Of a DNA stretch of 64,000 nt, positions 52,611 through 62,140 are shown one piece after another. The position numbers were made by a program, and so were the translations under genes. Position 1 is the stretch's first letter, and each line of letters begins with the position of its first letter. The notes under the pieces are model-generated. The model did not search any database. It had not been told where the DNA came from and saw only the letters and a program-made list of their open reading frames with translations. Source of the stretch: Athripsodes cinereus (lineage: Eukaryota; Arthropoda; Insecta; Trichoptera; Leptoceridae); contig OX388318.1 of assembly GCA_947579605.1 (NCBI GenBank), positions 6,262,001-6,326,000 on the forward strand, in the 5' to 3' direction.

Positions 52611-52830
52611 AGTACCGGCAAAGATTTGGTCTGTAAAAGACATGTGTTCGATAAAATAAAGACATTGAACATCTTAAATTAAGCGGTGAGGTTTTCCACC
52701 CTTGCCACCCATCCTGAATGTCTTAATTTTTGTTGGCACGCAGAAGACAGCTTGCATTTTTATTGCATGCGCCTGGTGTGCTGGCTGCCCCAATTGTGGG
52801 ATATGTCGTGATGGGATAGTAGAAGTAATA
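52611..52830 (+). mobile_element. S1 SINE, near full length
   Basis: TACCGGCAAAGATTTGGTCT, GTGTTCGATAAAATAAAGAC, CATCTTAAATTAAGCGGTGA, CTTGCCACCCATCCTGAATG, TTGTTGGCACGCAGAAGACA, GCTGGCTGCCCCAATTGTGG, GATATGTCGTGATGGGATAG, TAG. The Cys/Val-rich frames on the minus strand are shadows. Confidence 0.75.
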
Positions 52831-53273
52831 ATATTTAACATACAAAAAATGATTCTCTTCATTTAATGACATCACGAATAAAAGGTATACCATCGTCAAA
52901 AAAAAAAAAAATGTACAAAAGGTGTACGTAGTGCCTTGAAGCAATATCTTCCATTAAACCTAGTACAATGTTTGATATACATGTTTGAGCATAAAGTGAG
53001 TTTGGATTTTATAGAAAATATAAAACAGAAACAAAATAATAAATATACCTAAACTCAAGTTAGTTTATATCTATAAGGTTAAAATTTATGCCTTCACGAG
53101 GGATTGACATTGAAATTTCACTTTTCATTCGCCAATGGATGAATAAGTATATCGAATATCATTGGGGAGGTTGTTCCATTATTTTTGATAGCATGTACGA
53201 TGTAAGGTGAGTAAAATGATGCACTTAGGTCTGGTTTCTAGGATCCGATTAATTTTGGGACATAACGATAGAC
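52831..53273. other. Unassigned
   Basis: AT-rich. Ends in CGATAGAC, the target site of the hAT-type element. Confidence 0.5.
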
Positions 53274-53527
53274 CAGTGTTCCGCAAAGCGTGTGCCGCGG
53301 CACACTGGTGTACCGTGGTCATCAGTTGGTGTGCCGCGGAAAAAAGTCAAGGTAATGATTTTGTTATTTTGTTTTGTTAAGATAATACACCTAAAAATAG
53401 CTGAGAGCTATAAGAGCAGGCGCTTTGTTGGGCGAGGGGCAGGACAGCCTTTTTTATCTTTGGTGTACCTCTAAAAAAATTTGATTTGATAGGTGTACCT
53501 TGAACACAAAAAGTTTGCGGAACACTG
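53274..53527. mobile_element. Non-autonomous hAT-type element, 254 bp
   Basis: Perfect 14-base ends CAGTGTTCCGCAAA and TTTGCGGAACACTG, flanked by the 8-base duplication CGATAGAC at 53266-53273 and 53528-53535. CAGTG ends plus an 8-bp duplication are diagnostic of the hAT superfamily. Inside, GTGTGCCGCGGCACACTGGT is repeated in part (TTGGTGTGCCGCGG), giving a GC-rich subterminal region. No transposase. The 60- and 82-codon frames here run through it by chance. Confidence 0.92.
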
Positions 53528-53586
53528 CGATAGACCATGGGAAGAAAAAGGAAAAAAATGTTTTAGGAAATATCCAGAAGCTTCAT

Positions 53587-53735
53587 ACTACTACTTATTT
53601 TGTCTCATCACATTATATCCCACAAATGGGGTAGCCAGTAGACCAGCTGCATATAATAAAAATGCAAGCTGTCCTTTCCGTGCCAATAAAAAAACTAAGA
53701 TATTCAGGATGGGTGGCCTCATCGCTATAAAAAGA
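53587..53735 (-). mobile_element. S1 SINE, 3' half
   Basis: CATCACATTATATCCCACAA, ATGGGGTAGCCAGTAGACCA, GCTGCATATAATAAAAATGC, GCTGTCCTTTCCGTGCCAAT, TTCAGGATGGGTGG, CTCATCGCT. Confidence 0.75.
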
Positions 53736-54149
53736 TGTTAAGAAGGTTTATGTACACGTGTCCAGAAGACATTGGTTATACTATGATACATGTCCAATAA
53801 ATGTAAGTAGCTTCAACGGAAAAAGAAAATACAAACAAACACAAAATCATGAGAACGGTCTTAAGTATTTATTCAGAAATCGCATGAATTTTTAAATTTC
53901 ATTTTAATAATAATATTTTAATTTGAAAAGTTATGTTAATTGGTTTAAAGATAAAAAAGCAAAATGATTTTTATATTTTGATAACAATAATGGTGATCGA
54001 AATAACATTATTTTATTTGGCGCCATTTTAATTAAATTTGCAAATCAAAGCAAAAATGTTATCAATTAAATACGTTATTGTTAAACAAGATTATTTTTTG
54101 TTCTCCATTTTTCTATCAACATGTTCAAAGCAAGTATTTCTAACTATAT
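53736..54149. other. Unassigned
   Basis: AT-rich; no feature. Confidence 0.5.
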
Positions 54150-54410
54150 TCTTTTTCTACTACCACTACACCATCACGACACATCCCACAAGTGAGATAG
54201 CCAGCAGACCAACTGCATGTAATAAACACGTAAGCCGTCTTCTCTGTACCAACAAAAAAATAAGACATTCTGGATGGGTGGTAAACCTCATCGCTGAATT
54301 TGAGATGTAAAATGTCTTAATTTTTCCGAACACCTACCTTTTACAGGACACTCGAAAACTTGCGAACAAGTGTGAGAGACCAATTTTTTGCCGGGTGCTC
54401 CACGTCTTTA
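54150..54410 (-). mobile_element. S1 SINE, near full length
   Basis: CTACTACCACTACACCATCA, CGACACATCCCACAAGTGAG, ATAGCCAGCAGACC, GTAATAAACACG, ACATTCTGGATGGGTGGTAA, ACCTCATCGCTGAATTTGAG, ATGTAAAATGTCTTAATTTT, CCTACCTTTTACAGGACACT, CGAAAACTTGCG, GTGAGAGACCAATTTTTTGC, CGGGTGCTCCACG. With 19066-19331 this defines the unit: 255-260 bases between the (TAG)n tail and GGAGCACCCGGCAAA. Confidence 0.8.
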
Positions 54411-54714
54411 ACTTTTTTTTTGCGACTAGATATTTCATTTATGCCTAATTATAATTTTCTAAATTATCTTTCAATCATTATTATATTTTCCACAATTGGG
54501 GAATCCCATGGAAAAAGCGAACAAACTTTTTATATCAAATACTTTTTGATAAAAAAAGTATATTTAAGGTAAGTGAAATATTGAATTTTTAGAATATGGA
54601 CAATTTTATTTATAAAAAAAACAACATCCTTGAAAATCAGCTGTATAGCATTATCAGTAAATTTAATTAAGAAATAAGTATATTTCTTTTGTAGTATATA
54701 CATAGGTTATAGAT

Positions 54715-54875
54715 TTATCAATTCACGACAAGGAACATAGACTACCCCAATGGCTGAATAAAGGATGTAGAATGTATTATTTTTGATGTTTTATGATACC
54801 TGAACTTTACAGGATACTCGAAAGCTTACAAATAAGAGTGGAAGACCTATTCTTGAACGAAAACTTCACGATATA
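54715..54875 (-). mobile_element. S1 SINE, strongly diverged
   Basis: GACTACCCCAATGGCTGAAT, GATACCTGAACTTTACAGGA, TACTCGAAAGCTTACAAATA, AGAGTGGAAGACC. The 5' half is convincing; the 3' half is not. Confidence 0.5.
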
Positions 54876-55234
54876 AAATTTTGTTTTATGTAAAAGGTAA
54901 TAATAGTAAACGATTCCTCTACTGTAGTTTTAGATAATAATTTTCAAAATATGTGTAGGTACATACATAGTACATTGTTTAGGTATGTTTTAAATTAATG
55001 AAATCATAACAGAATATAGTGTTTGTATACATGTACATAAGATCTATCTATATAATAATGATAAAACAATTAAAATAATAATAAAAGTTTATTGTAACGT
55101 GTAAAGGATCAGCTGCGAATTAAAGTAGCAATCACTGCTAGTAGAAAAAAGATTTACCATATATACAACTTTCAAAAATTTCAAGTCATGTGATAAGCAT
55201 GACACAGAGGAATTGGAAATGTTACCCAGGTTTA
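54876..55234. other. Unassigned
   Basis: AT-rich with nothing recognised. Confidence 0.5.
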
Positions 55235-55320
55235 AAGAGTACTCTTAACCAAGCCTAAGTCGATTCATAAGCGTCAAAACTCTGTGTTGTGCACTCCTTA
55301 AGGAAGTTCACATAATTGTA
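55235..55320 (+). repeat. Family C repeat copy
   Basis: TTAACCAAGCCTAAGTCGAT, TCATAAGCGTCAAAACTC, TGCACTCCTTAAGGAAGTTC, ACATAATTGTA. It extends the C family past the core and lies about 100 bases before tail copy B2. Confidence 0.55.
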
Positions 55321-55421
55321 TATGTATCATTATACAACATATCTACCTAGTTAATACCTATTCAAATAGGTTGACTATGGATGAGTGTGATCAATTGGAA
55401 TGATTAATCTGGAGTAGTTCA

Positions 55422-55495
55422 AAATATGTTTGACATCTACACTTCTAGTAAGTAAAAATTCCAGTTCCCGACATCCAATTGTGTCAAAAAATTCA
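55422..55495 (+). mobile_element. Family B element tail, copy B2
   Basis: GAGTAGTTCAAAATATG, TTTGACATCTACACTTCTAG, TAAGTAAAAATTCCAGTTCC, CGACATCCAATTGTGTCA line up with the last arm bases and tail of B1 at 31743-31826. A perfect long palindrome is absent; upstream only weak pairing is seen. This shows that B is a family, not a one-off local inversion. Confidence 0.65.
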
Positions 55496-56748
55496 TAACA
55501 TAAACATATTTATATATACGTATACATTTAAAAGCGCCCGTGGTTGTTTAAGTACCTGTAGGAGAAGTAAGCGGTACACATATTTTGTAAATATGTACAA
55601 GCGATAAATATTGATAACAATAATAATAATATACCTTCCTAGATTTATCATTATAATAACGTCAACCTGTGTGGAACATGACAAATGCCGTGTATCGTCC
55701 AAATAAATAAATAAATGTAAGAAAAATTTCGGTATAAACACGTGGTACTAAGTAAATGAATAATAAATTTATGATTAATAGTGAATGAATAGACATTTGT
55801 TTAAAAAAATAAACTTGTAAATAATAATAAAAACACGTGTAAACGTCAAAAGAACTTTTTCGCATCAGCACCTTAAAATTTCAATAAAATAACAAGTTAA
55901 GGCATGTGAAATAAAACGCAGTTCATAAAAGCATTGTTGTTATTTTATGACTTTTACACGTTACATCTTTAATATAAATAATTTGCCATAACTTGGCCCA
56001 ATACCAAATTGTTTCGTTGTTGAGTTATTATTCATTTTTAAAAGTACAAAGTAAAAAAAAATCAAACAAATTTCTCAGAATACCACACGAAATGTTGTAG
56101 CCATATTCACTGTAATTATTTTACATACCTAAATAATATTCTCAAACAGTCACTTTTTAAATATAAAATGTCGTAGTATGACTGATATAATCAGTCTTTT
56201 CATAAAAAAAAAAACAATAAAAATTTCACACATTCAAAACCAATGATTAAAGATTCGCAGCTAAACTGTTATACTTGCAAGTAAACCATTCATCTAAAAG
56301 GAACTAATTTTAACAAAATGATTATTATTAATGTGATTCGAAATAGCTTGCTTGAAATTATCCTTGTCAAAGGGTTGGTAAACCACGACATGCTAGCCAC
56401 GTATAAAATTCGAACTCTGGAGTGCGTTCTATTGCAAAATATCATTTGAATAAAATTACACACTACTTCCTTTCAAAATATGTTTATTTCTGATTTACTT
56501 TGGAAATAAAAGGCGATCTTGGAAATATTCATCCTACTCTTGAGCAGCAGAAATCCCTAAAATTTCAACTACATAAATAAAAATAATAATTGCAAATGTA
56601 ACACTCATACGGCTGAAGAAATTTTAATCTTTGAATTGTTTATATTTGAATATTTTGACAAATAATGAGTATGTCCCACGACTGTTCTAGTCCAATTTAG
56701 ATATCTAATAAGGCATCTTATATATTAGTATATTAATTTAAGAATAAG
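55496..56748. other. Unassigned AT-rich DNA
   Basis: No repeat family recognised. Minus frames of 69-82 codons (55493-55871) are Tyr/Leu/Ile-rich and lack motifs. Confidence 0.5.
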
Positions 56749-56869
56749 TGACGGGCTTTCGAATATGCCATGTCGTCTTGAAGGTTCTCGAGAAGATTTT
56801 ATGTAGATGCTAGAGCGCTGAAACGCTGAGAACTTTCAAGACGACATGGCATACCCGATAGCCCATCAC
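56749..56869. repeat. Long hairpin with about 42-bp arms
   Basis: TATGCCATGTCGTCTTGAAG, GTTCTC pairs with GAGAACTTTCAAGACGACAT, GGCATA over 26 bases with one mismatch. The outer GTGACGGGCTTTCG pairs with CGATAGCCCATCAC less well. The loop is about 36 bases. This could be a small MITE or a precursor-like hairpin; no flanking duplication is clear. Confidence 0.75.
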
Positions 56870-57444
56870 CTGTAGCGGTGTAGCCTGTAGAAGATCGCCA
56901 TGAAAACTTCCCATCAACTATTTCACAATAAAACTTATTATTCTAATTATCCTACGACATTTCACGTACTCATTAGTATGCCTATACAATACAATAAGGT
57001 AATTGAAAAAAAGCGACACGAAATCGTAAAAATTTAATTTTCAATGAAATTCCCGTACCGTCCGAAAAATGAGGGGGCAGGAACCTAATTTGTAATTGGA
57101 TAAATAATTAAATATCATCATCTCTGTACGAATAATTAATTGATTTAAGTATTTTGATATAAATATTGGTAATTATTCTGTTTTTTTTTGTTGTTATTCA
57201 AATGAAACAAATAAAGTAAAGAATTTCAATAAACAAGCAATTTATTTTTTTAGGTCTCCTATATTTTAAAACGAAAATTAACTTTGTGTCAGTTCAGTCA
57301 CTTCTCCCCACAAAAAATCCTTAACGATATTTTGAAAGTTTTTAAAAATGCCAGTCGCTTACAACCAGACACTTGAAATCTCAAAGAAAAGAGTTGTAGA
57401 ATAGATTCTAGTCTGGGAATTAATACAAGGGGGATTACGGAAAA
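56870..57444. other. Unassigned
   Basis: AT-rich. GTGCGACCGGTTTCTGG at 57447, just beyond, resembles the family A stem motif but without the rest of that family. Confidence 0.4.
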
Positions 57445-57625
57445 CGTGCGACCGGTTTCTGGAGTTGAACAGCTCTTGGCCAGCGGGGCACTGTGTTCTG
57501 AGGACCCAACTATATAACCTGTTGCCTAGGGAAATCGGAGACATTACTTCAATGGGAAAATTTTAAAAGCTAGCCTTAGATTTTTTGATTGATGAAGGTA
57601 GATATAAATGTAGGGGAATTGTTTT
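57445..57625 (+). pseudogene. Jockey/CR1-like LINE ORF2 extreme C-terminus
   Basis: SSWPAGHCVLRTQLYNLLPR, EIGDITSMGKF, stop, KLALDFLIDEGRYKC. The (L/W)YN.LP..I.D..S...FK..L..FL pattern matches other jockey-like ends here with one in-frame stop. DNA to about 57795 (GTCAATCCCAATACAGGTGC, CTAATGGGGCAGCAACACC) would be its 3' UTR. Confidence 0.55.
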
Positions 57626-57828
57626 CTTTGTTGGTGTAAAGTTGTGAGTGTTCTTGTATTTGATGTTTTTATGTGTTTTATTTGTTTCTATTATTATTTT
57701 TTATACTTTTACTGTTTACCTTGTTTGTTGTCAATCCCAATACAGGTGCATTGTACCTAATGGGGCAGCAACACCAACATTTTGTTAATAATTAATCAAA
57801 AGAATGAGTATGTGTATTATTGGAATGT

Positions 57829-58400
57829 CTGTTTGCGAGGGATGGAAGATACGATAAGGACATCGAAAGAAGAAAAGTTGCCGGGGCTTGAGTGAACGGT
57901 CTACTTCGACCCATTGTCAGAAATAGCAATGTGTCGAACATAACTCAAGTGCTGGCGCACAATACCATTCTGGTACCGACACTTGTGTATGCAAGCTTGA
58001 GAAGAACGGTTGGTAAAATGTTGCGGGATAGAGTGAAGAATGAGGATATCAGGAGAATGAGCGGATGCGAGAAGAGTGTTGTGGATAGAATGCGTGTAAA
58101 TAAGTAACGATGGTTTAGACATGTTGAGCGAATGCAAGATGAAAAAATGACGAAGAGGATGTATTTATCTGAAAGAGGGGGTGTGAGGAAGCATAGATGG
58201 CCAAAAACCACGCGGCTTCATCACGAGGATCAAATCCTAAAGGTCGGCCGCAAGTCGAGTAAGAGAAATCGGCGTGCATGTCTGAGAAACTGGATGAATG
58301 TAGAGGATACGAAAGAAGTTTGTAAGGATAGATCTATATGGCGTTCCGTTCTCTCTGCCTACCCCTCCTGGGACACGGCGTGAGGGTATCGATAGATAGA
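57829..58400 (+). pseudogene. Alpha LINE ORF2 C-terminus with GATA tail
   Basis: LFARDGRYDKDIERRKVAGA, stop, VNGLLRPIVRNSNVSNITQV, TILVPTLVYAS, then a jump to LRRTVGKMLRDRVKNEDIRR, MRVNK, stop, RWFRHVERMQDEKMTKRMYL, SSKRNRRACLRNWMNVEDTK, EVCKDRSIWRSVLSAYPSWD. About 60 bases (ETWTW...INAVEMRS) are deleted at 57994. The tail is GATAGATAGATAG. Same subfamily as the 60.8-kb copy but older. Confidence 0.85.
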
Positions 58401-58854
58401 TAGAATGTATTTTTCTCTAAAATGTGTATGTAAATGTTTTTTTTATGAAATTTGAATTCGAAACACTCCATGGAGCACGAAATGTTTACATACATAATAA
58501 TATATAAGGCGCTGTCTATCTCCTTTGAACTGTAAAAGAGTTGAGTGAGGGTTACCAGGTGAAAATGGCTTATTCTTATACTCATAGAACTGTTGGTCGA
58601 TGTTATTAAAGAGCACTACAGGTATAGGTAATCCTTGATTCTTTGTGCCAAAGCAGAATTACATAAATTTACATTTTATATAGCGAATTGGAAGACTAAC
58701 TTTGGATTCTATGTAAATGGAGGTGATGGTGAATGCATACAGTTACGTTAAAACACAGTTTATTATACAAAAATAAAACTATGTTCTCAGTCAGGCTCTA
58801 ATATTTTATGTGGTATATTTTATTTTCCATTTCACCAACGTGATTCAGAGAGTC
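58401..58854. other. Unassigned
   Basis: AT-rich; nothing recognised. Confidence 0.5.
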
Positions 58855-59130
58855 ACCTATCTGAAGGCAAAGCTGGTTATGAAGTCAAGATTCGTGACTC
58901 TAGATGGAGGAAGAAGGTTTTCGGTTTGGTAAACTTGAATGGGAAAGAGAAGTGTCAGTGGCCTACAAGCAAGCTGGTCTAATGATGTACAACATGTGAC
59001 CTTTGGTGAGTGGATGCAGTCTTCTCAGAATTAAAAACTATTGAGGAATAAGGTGGGCCATGTTCAAAAATTACTGCAAAGAAAAGGCTGGTGATGATTT
59101 TATTCTGAAAATCAAAATAAATTGATTATA
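58855..59130 (+). pseudogene. Zeta-like LINE C-terminus, decayed
   Basis: MKSRFVTLDGGRRFSVW, QASWSNDVQHVTFGEWMQSS, QN, stop, KLLRNKVGHVQKLLQRKGW. The W.(N/D)DV.(R/H)V....WM(Q).(A/S).(N/D)R.L pattern fits the GRP..RW.DDV.RVAG..WM..A.DR..W ending of RTE-like ORF2. Only residue spacing supports it. Confidence 0.4.
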
Positions 59131-59224
59131 AAGTCTGGAAATCCTTCCTTTGACGTCCCACTTTTGAAATCTCTCTATTGACGTTCTCAACATGTTTTAT
59201 TATAAATTACTAGAGTCTCCCAAT

Positions 59225-59425
59225 CTTTACTGTAAATTTTCGAAAAAAGGTTCGTAAAACGTCAGGTATGAAATTATTGACATCTTTTATTCAGCGATGA
59301 GGTATGCCACCCGTCACGAATGTTTTATGCTTTATTGGCACGGAGAGGAAAATATGCATGTTTATTACTAGCAGTTGAAAGTTAATCCGCTGACTACCTC
59401 AGTAGAAGGATATGCAATGATAGTA
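59225..59425 (+). mobile_element. S1 SINE, most of the unit
   Basis: GGTTCGTAAAACGTCAGGTA, TTCAGCGATGAGGTATGCCA, CCCGTCACGAATGTTTTATG, TTATTGGCACGGAGAGGAAA, CATGTTTATTAC, GCTGACTACCTCAGTAGAAG, GATATGCAATGATAG. Confidence 0.65.
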
Positions 59426-59929
59426 CCTTGTAGTTATACCAGTAATTGATTCAGTTATTTTATTAAAAAAAAAAAATCAAAGAATGTTAACGGCTCGTTA
59501 GTTATAAGATTATAATTATAACTCCTCATGCCATTCAGAATTCTTGTGAAAAATATAATACAAAACAAAAGAAATATGCAATTTCATCCGACAATTTAAT
59601 GAATAAACCGGTGCATTTATAAATATAATTTTAAAGAAAGTCAAGTTAATAAAATAGCGCAAACTTTTATTATACGGCAGTTTTGAATTTTATTATAAAA
59701 TCTGGACTTGGTGCAATTTTAATCTGGGGAGAAATAATAATAATTTTATGCAGTTTTTAGGACTTAACACTTTCTGCAACATATTCTTTCAGAATATTCA
59801 TAGTAATTTAATTAGAGATTTCAAATATGCAATCAGTGAAAAAATATTTTTAATAATTTTCTAAAAAAGGTTACGATGAGTTAACTATTAATAAAGTAAA
59901 ATATTTTACCCGGAATAAAATGGATGTCT
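59426..59929. other. Unassigned
   Basis: AT-rich; no feature. Confidence 0.5.
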
Positions 59930-59985
59930 CACTTCTTTCTGTAATTTTTTTCAATGTCCTACAAAAGACTGGTATTCTTAAACTA
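59930..59985 (+). mobile_element. S1 SINE 5' part, separated from its 3' part
   Basis: GTCTCACTTCTTTCTGTAAT, TTTTTTCAATGTCCTACAAA, AGACTGGTATTC follow the S1 order GTCTCCCACTCTTTTCTG, TTTTCGAGTGTCCTGTAAA, AGGCAGGTGTTCG. The 3' part resumes at 60236 after a beta fragment. Confidence 0.55.
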
Positions 59986-60039
59986 CACATATTTGTATAA
60001 GACAATTGCCATTTTAAATTCATTAATAAGGAATTGTTT

Positions 60040-60214
60040 TAAAGGGGAAAATTGTAGGAGGTAGATGTCCTGGCTGCGAAACATAAGGAAGTGGACCGGC
60101 TTCCGAAGTATGGAGGAACTGATCCGAGCAGCGAGGGACAGGGATAAGTTCGCCGAGGTGATCGCCAACGTTGGCGGATCAGACAAGTCACTTGAAGAAG
60201 AATTAGATATGTAG
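60040..60214 (+). pseudogene. Beta LINE C-terminus, in frame to the stop
   Basis: GKIVGG, then after a stop MSWLRNIRKWTGFRSMEELI, RAARDRDKFAEVIANVGGSD, KSLEEELDM, TAG 60212-60214. 49 codons without interruption and the cleanest beta end in the window. It is GC-rich against its AT-rich S1 surroundings. Confidence 0.8.
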
Positions 60215-60235
60215 TAATTTAATTGATTTTAAAAT

Positions 60236-60305
60236 ATACTCGTAGAGAACGACTTGTGTGTTCATTGCATGGTATTCCACTGACTACCCCACTTACGATA
60301 AAATT
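60236..60305 (+). mobile_element. S1 SINE 3' part
   Basis: TACTCGTAGAGAACGACTTG, TGTGTTCATTGCATGG, CCACTGACTACCCCACTTAC. Its middle is missing. Confidence 0.55.
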
Positions 60306-60834
60306 AGATATACCTATAATATTCTATAATCAGAAACCCATCTTTCATACTATAAAGCAGTGTAATTTTAGATTATTTTTTGTTGTTATACAAAATAATT
60401 ACATCGAATTTGCTAGCCTCAATTAAATTCGATGGTTCAGCAAAGCATCAACTCCTTGAGTGCTAGCTTTGAACATAAGTTTTATGCTAAATAAGCACTT
60501 AATCTTTTTAAAGCAGATAATTTTTCAGCGCTTATTTTCAGATTCAGCGACTGCGCTATCTATCTATACGATAAAATTCAAGCCACTAAGTTCTAAGAAA
60601 TATGTGGAAAAATGCAATCTACCTTTACTTATGTGTGTAAGTGTTATTACCTTTTCTTTTCTTTTCGTTTATTCGGTGAATGTTTAACAACTCAATTATT
60701 TATCTAGCGCTCTAGCCAGACGTAAGCACTACGTAAACTAGTGTAAAGAGAATAGAAAAATGTTTGGATATAAAAGATAGAAAGTCTGATTTAATGAAAG
60801 AAGGGGAATATTGTATTACATAACTAATTTACAT
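60306..60834. other. Unassigned
   Basis: Frames at 60223-60426 and 60460-60687 show no motif. AT-rich. Confidence 0.45.
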
Positions 60835-61275
60835 TGAAGGACGAAAGTGGAATAAATGCTGTGGAGATGAGATCGCTGAGGAGGATGGTTGGTAAAACGT
60901 TGCGTGATAGAGTGAGGAATGAGGATATTAGAAGAATGAGTGGATGCAAGAGGAGTGTTGTGGATAGAATGCGTGTAAATAAATTGAGATGGTTTGGTCA
61001 TGTGGAACGAATGAAAGAGGAAAGAATGACAAAGAGGATTTACTTGGCTGAAAGGACGGGTGTGAGGAAGCGCGGGCGTCCGAGAACTACATGGCTTGAA
61101 CATGTAGATCAAATTCTCAAGGACGGCCGTGTTTTGAGTAAAAGAAACCGACGTGCGTGCATGAGAAATTGTATGACTGTAGAGGAAGTGAAAGAAGTAT
61201 GTAAGGACAGATCTAATTGGCGTTCCGTTCTCTCTGCCTCCCCCACTTGGGATACGGCGTGAGGGAACAGATAGA
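60835..61275 (+). pseudogene. Alpha LINE ORF2 C-terminus, longest open copy, GATA tail
   Basis: An uninterrupted 141-codon frame to TGA 61260-61262: KDESGINAVEMRSLRRMVGK, TLRDRVRNEDIRRMSGCKRS, VVDRMRVNKLRWFGHVERMK, EERMTKRIYLAERTGVRKRG, RPRTTWLEHVDQILKDGRVL, SKRNRRACMRNCMTVEEVKE, VCKDRSNWRSVLSASPTWDT. This is the domain after the reverse transcriptase in RTE-like LINEs. The upstream start is a truncation point, not a gene start. The absence of any stop marks the youngest alpha copy and gives a reference for the others. Confidence 0.88.
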
Positions 61276-61565
61276 TTTATATTGATAAATTGTATTACAA
61301 AAATAGAGTTGATTGCATTTTCAAGTTATAAGTTATTTATTTCACTTTTTAAGATGCATGGAAGTCGTTTTGCGCATGTTATGGTATTACACTCAAAAAG
61401 TAAGAATCGTATTTAATCATTGTTAATTGATCAAATATTTGTACGTGAAAATAAACAGTGTTTTTAGTTTTGCGTTTTAAAATGATTGTTTTATATTAAA
61501 ATTAATTTTAACAACATTTACGAGCCAACTTTAAATTTAATAAAATGTAGTTCTCCGAAGAAATT

Positions 61566-61797
61566 TTGTGGAAAAAGGTCACTCTTTTCTGTAAGTTATC
61601 GAGAATCCTGAAAAATATCTGGTATTCGTAAAAACAACTCATATAAGACGTTTAACGTCTTCAATTCAACGATGAGTTATGACTCCCACAAGGAATGCCT
61701 TAATGTTCAACTGGCACGGCAAGGACAGCTTGCATGTTTGTTAAATGCAGTATTCCACTAGCTGTCTCACTTGTGGAAAATACTGCGACGGTATGAA
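61566..61797 (+). mobile_element. S1 SINE, near full length
   Basis: GGTCACTCTTTTCTGTAAGT, TATCGAGAATCCTGAAAAAT, CTGGTATTCGTAAAAAC, TTCAATTCAACGATGAGTTA, CTGGCACGGCAAGGACAGCT, TGCATGTTTGTTAAATGCAG, CACTTGTGGAAAATACTGCG, ACGGTATG. Confidence 0.7.
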
Positions 61798-61867
61798 TAA
61801 ATAAATTCAAAATGAAAATCGTTAGAATGTGTAATATAAAGTACCTCAGATTTATGTTTATTAGTTG

Positions 61868-62140
61868 GTAACAACAATCAAGCTCCGTAAAACTTTATAT
61901 TTTGGTCACATAATGAGAGGAAAAAAATATAGCATCCTAAAACTGGTCATAGAAGAGAAATTTGAGGGCCGTAGAGCGGTTGGAAGAAGGCGGCTTTCTT
62001 GGCTCCAGAACATTCAAGAGTGGACCGGGATGAGAGTGTGGAGGAGCTGTTTCGTGTTGTCTAGAACAGGAAGCATTTCTCCCAGGTGGTCGTCAACGTC
62101 GGGGGGACCCGACAAGACACGTAGAGAAGAAGAAGTTGGT
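61868..62140 (+). pseudogene. Beta LINE C-terminus, longest copy
   Basis: VTTIKLRKTLYFGHIMRGKK, YSILKLVIEEKFEGRRAVGR, RRLSWLQNIQEWTGM, then after a frame shift ESVEELFRVV, stop, NRKHFSQVVVNVGGTRQDT. It defines the left part of beta (LRKTLYFGHIMRG) used to recognise the others. The 135-codon open frame follows the wrong register after the shift. Confidence 0.82.

Noticed and set aside
57445..57470. Family A stem motif (GCGACCGGTTTC)
   Set aside because: No mirrored arm and no family A tail are present; the bases lie within a LINE remnant.
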